Source: Saprospiraceae bacterium
GTDB taxonomy: Bacteria > Bacteroidota > Bacteroidia > Chitinophagales > Saprospiraceae
Length of the DNA stretch: 8,729 nucleotides
Direction of reading: 5' to 3'
Assembly (NCBI GenBank): GCA_029262975.1
Contig: JAJCYJ010000860.1
Coordinates: forward strand, 1-8,729
Shown here: piece after piece, positions 6,495-8,729 of the stretch
Layout of the letters: the number at the start of each line of letters is the position of its first letter
How positions within the stretch are numbered: the first letter of the stretch is position 1
Made by a program: the position numbers and the translations under genes
Notes under the pieces: generated by a model
What the model saw: only the letters and a program-made list of their open reading frames with translations
The model's database searches: none
Told to the model about the DNA's origin: nothing

Positions 6495-7961
6495 ATGAGT
6501 CATCGTAAAAAACATATATCAAGAAGATCTTTTATTGGGCAAGCAGGATGTGCTGCAATGGGCTCTACAGCCTTTCTTTCTACAGCCCTTAATTTGGGTA
6601 TGATAAATACGGCTGCAGCAAGACCTCATATTATTAATAATAGTGAAGATTATAAAGCGATCGTCTGTATTTTACTGGCTGGTGGGGCAGATACATATAA
6701 TGTGCTTGTTCCGACGGAGACTTCAGAATACAATGATTATGCTGCCACCAGATCTTCCCTTGCCTTAAGCAATGATTTTGCTAATGGCCAACTGTTACCT
6801 CTTAATTATAATAATGCAGGACGCACATTTGCTGTCCATGGAGGGATGAGCCGGGTAAGAGATCTGTTCGATGCAGGCAACCTTTCTTTTGTTTCAAATA
6901 TTGGCACACTGATAGAACCTATCGCTGACAGGAATGAATTTGAATCGGGTCTAAAAAATCTTCCATTGGGATTGTACTCTCATAATGATCAGATTATGCA
7001 GTGGCAGACGTCTGTTCCTCAAGATAGATCGGCTTTTGGGGTGGGTGGACGTATTGCTGATATATTGGGAGATATGAATACAATTCCACAGATCTCTATG
7101 AATATTTCATTGGATGGTAAGAACAGATTCCAATCTGGTCAGCAAACATTAGAATATTCAATTAACGACAATACATCATCGGCAAATATTGGGATTGATG
7201 GCTTGCCATCATGGTATAGCAATAGTGGATTTTTGAATCAGGTTCGTGATGAAGCGGTCGACAGTATGGTAGAAGATATATATTCTAATATATTTCAAAA
7301 TACATATAGTTCACTTACAAGACAATCAAAAGAGAGTATTCAGCTTTTTGCTACGGCACTCGATAAAGGAAGTCCGCTCAATACAGTTTTTTCTGATACC
7401 GGATTGTCCAGGGACTTGCGAATGATGGCTAATGTAATTAATGTCCAACAGCATCTGGGGGCCAACCGGCAAATATTTTTTACAACATTTGGAGGTTGGG
7501 ATCACCATAATAATGTCATTGGCCAGCAAGCAGGAATGCTGCCCATATTGAGCAATGCACTCGGTGAATTTAATGATGCATTAATTGAAATGGGTATGCA
7601 GGATAAGGTAACTACTTTTACAATCTCTGATTTTGCAAGAACATTGACCAGTAATGGAAATGGTTCTGATCACGCTTGGGGCGGAAATCAAATAGTTATG
7701 GGTGGGGCCATCAATGGGGGTAATATTTTCGGCACCTTTCCGTCATTAAATCTTCAGGAGAGCAATCTTATTAACCTTAATGAACGTGGCAGAATGTTGC
7801 CAACTACTTCTGTAGATGAATTTTATGCAGAGATCGCCCTTTGGTATGGTGTTAGCCCTAATGATATGAATTATATTTTACCCAACTTATGTAATTTTTA
7901 TAGCCCTGGATGCCCTGCTGTCCCGCCAGCTAACTATATGCCAATAGGAATGTTTTTATAA
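6495..7961 (+). CDS. DUF1501 family protein with Tat signal peptide
   Basis: The 488-aa product matches DUF1501 (PF07394), which I recall is placed in the alkaline-phosphatase/sulfatase-like superfamily; no activity is established for it here. A twin-arginine motif (SRRSFIG, residues 9-15), a hydrophobic stretch and an AAA cleavage site near 42 point to export of the folded protein by the Tat system. Landmarks are LLAGGADTYNVLVP (60-73), FGGWDHHNN (332-340) and the segment from TISDFARTL (376) through SNGNGSDHAWGG to MGGAINGG (402-409). D66, D336, H337/H338, D392 and H393 sit where metal ligands would be expected by analogy with that superfamily, which is inference. A purine-rich AGAAGA fills the 6-nt gap after the DUF1800 stop, which supports this start and translational coupling. 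A secreted modular protein gene follows 19 nt downstream. Confidence 0.92.
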   Translation: MSHRKKHISRRSFIGQAGCAAMGSTAFLSTALNLGMINTAAARPHIINNSEDYKAIVCILLAGGADTYNVLVPTETSEYNDYAATRSSLALSNDFANGQLLPLNYNNAGRTFAVHGGMSRVRDLFDAGNLSFVSNIGTLIEPIADRNEFESGLKNLPLGLYSHNDQIMQWQTSVPQDRSAFGVGGRIADILGDMNTIPQISMNISLDGKNRFQSGQQTLEYSINDNTSSANIGIDGLPSWYSNSGFLNQVRDEAVDSMVEDIYSNIFQNTYSSLTRQSKESIQLFATALDKGSPLNTVFSDTGLSRDLRMMANVINVQQHLGANRQIFFTTFGGWDHHNNVIGQQAGMLPILSNALGEFNDALIEMGMQDKVTTFTISDFARTLTSNGNGSDHAWGGNQIVMGGAINGGNIFGTFPSLNLQESNLINLNERGRMLPTTSVDEFYAEIALWYGVSPNDMNYILPNLCNFYSPGCPAVPPANYMPIGMFL

Positions 7962-7980
7962 TTTAAATATTAGACCTGCA

Positions 7981-8729
7981 ATGCGCTCAACATTATATAT
8001 CACATGTAGTCTTTTTCTAATTACAATTTTCTTTTCAAATTCCGGCCACAGTCAGATTTGTGTAGGTGTGCAGGGGGAAGTAACATGGTCCTATTGGCGA
8101 GGCCTGATGGACGATGAGTTCGGAGAGCTCTATGCAGATGAGTTTTATCCGGCTGTTCCTGACGGATCGAGGATCATTAATTCAGTTCAGTCACCTGTCA
8201 ATTATGATAATTCATTTGGTTCCGTTATCCGGGGTTTTATTGAAGTTTCAAATAGTGAAAATGTACTTTTCAATATTACAGGAGACGACAAAGTATTGTT
8301 CTATCTGAGTAGCGATGAGAATCCTGCGAATATGCAACTTGAAGCGTTTATGCATTCTTATTCTAATCGTGAAGAGCATGACAAATATCCCGAGCAAACT
8401 ACCCGGCTTATTCCGATGACATCAGGTCAGTATTATTACTTTGAATTACATCATGTTGAGGGTGGTGGTGGAGATCATGTGTCACTTTGGTGGAAGACAA
8501 GTTTTACAGGATTAGTAGATTGGAATTTTGTATCTAGTCAATATATTAGCAACGTTGGTTGTCTTAGTACTCCATGCCCTGTCCGTGGCACGGTATGTGA
8601 TGACGGAGATAGCGCCACGATAGAGGACATAGAAGACGGACATTGTAATTGTATTGGAATTCTTACAACAGGAAATGCTTGTATAGGAGCACGCGAACAT
8701 GTGGAGGCATATTATTATGATAATATTCC
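7981..8729 (+). CDS. Secreted modular protein with PA14-like module (partial, 3' end outside window)
   Basis: The frame stays open from the ATG at 7981 to the window end, giving at least 249 aa with no stop. Residues 1-25 form a Sec-type signal peptide (charged start, hydrophobic LFLITIFF, then SGHSQ). Residues 26-190 resemble a PA14-type beta-sandwich: a WSYWRGL start, NITGDDKVLFYLSSDENP (98-115, a sensor-like turn), and GQYYYFELHHVEGGGG followed by VSLWWK (149-172). PA14-like modules commonly bind glycans or surfaces, so adhesion or carbohydrate binding is inferred. A Cys-rich linker follows (CDDGD at 206-210, CNCIG at 222-226), typical of large Bacteroidota surface proteins. At 233-249 the sequence re-enters a copy of the module start seen at 26-42. 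The gene lies 19 nt after the DUF1501 gene and is probably in the same operon. A C-terminal type IX sorting domain may lie beyond the window. Confidence 0.82.
   Translation, partial: MRSTLYITCSLFLITIFFSNSGHSQICVGVQGEVTWSYWRGLMDDEFGELYADEFYPAVPDGSRIINSVQSPVNYDNSFGSVIRGFIEVSNSENVLFNITGDDKVLFYLSSDENPANMQLEAFMHSYSNREEHDKYPEQTTRLIPMTSGQYYYFELHHVEGGGGDHVSLWWKTSFTGLVDWNFVSSQYISNVGCLSTPCPVRGTVCDDGDSATIEDIEDGHCNCIGILTTGNACIGAREHVEAYYYDNI

Noticed and set aside
8114..8308. 64-aa open frame on the plus strand inside the modular protein gene
   Set aside because: It lies out of frame inside the longer open frame from 7981, which has a signal peptide and recognisable modules.

Overview
The window looks like chromosomal DNA from a Bacteroidota bacterium. 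The evidence is an AT-rich base composition, perfect TAnnTTTG (-7) promoter boxes directly upstream of genes, few Shine-Dalgarno sites, and secreted proteins carrying the Cys-Asp-Asp-Gly-Asp ... Cys-x-Cys-x-Gly linker seen in large surface proteins of this phylum. The DUF1800/DUF1501/modular-protein cluster makes a Saprospiria/Lewinella-like member a reasonable guess, but this is inference.

Layout. Positions 1-70 are a GC-rich island (about 60% G+C by hand count) cut off by the window edge and unidentified. On the minus strand lie rbfA (ribosome maturation, start at 1637) and, 68 nt downstream, a complete GluR0-type glutamate-receptor-like channel (1212-136) with a potassium-type TVGYGD filter. 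Divergently, on the plus strand, lies recG (1715-3823), the replication-fork remodelling helicase. The 77 bp between rbfA and recG carries two TAnnTTTG boxes, each ending exactly 4 nt before its ATG, which predicts leaderless mRNAs in both directions. A gene-poor stretch (3824-4146) follows, then a small orphan gene resembling the DUF5661 family (4147-4422) bracketed by a short CTTTTAAAA repeat.

The right half is one probable operon on the plus strand. A good promoter (TTG-18 nt-TATCTTTG, 4501-4529) and a roughly 130-160 nt leader with two inverted repeats precede a DUF1800 protein with a Sec-type signal peptide. Six nt later comes a DUF1501 protein with a twin-arginine signal peptide. Nineteen nt after that comes a secreted modular protein with a PA14-like module, which runs off the window end and begins a second copy of its module at the edge. 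The three products are probably exported and act together at or outside the cell envelope. Their substrate is unknown.

I saw no tRNA, rRNA, CRISPR array, transposase or phage gene. The least understood element is the DUF1800-DUF1501-modular protein cluster; the pairing of the two DUF families is already known, so it is not claimed as a new system.
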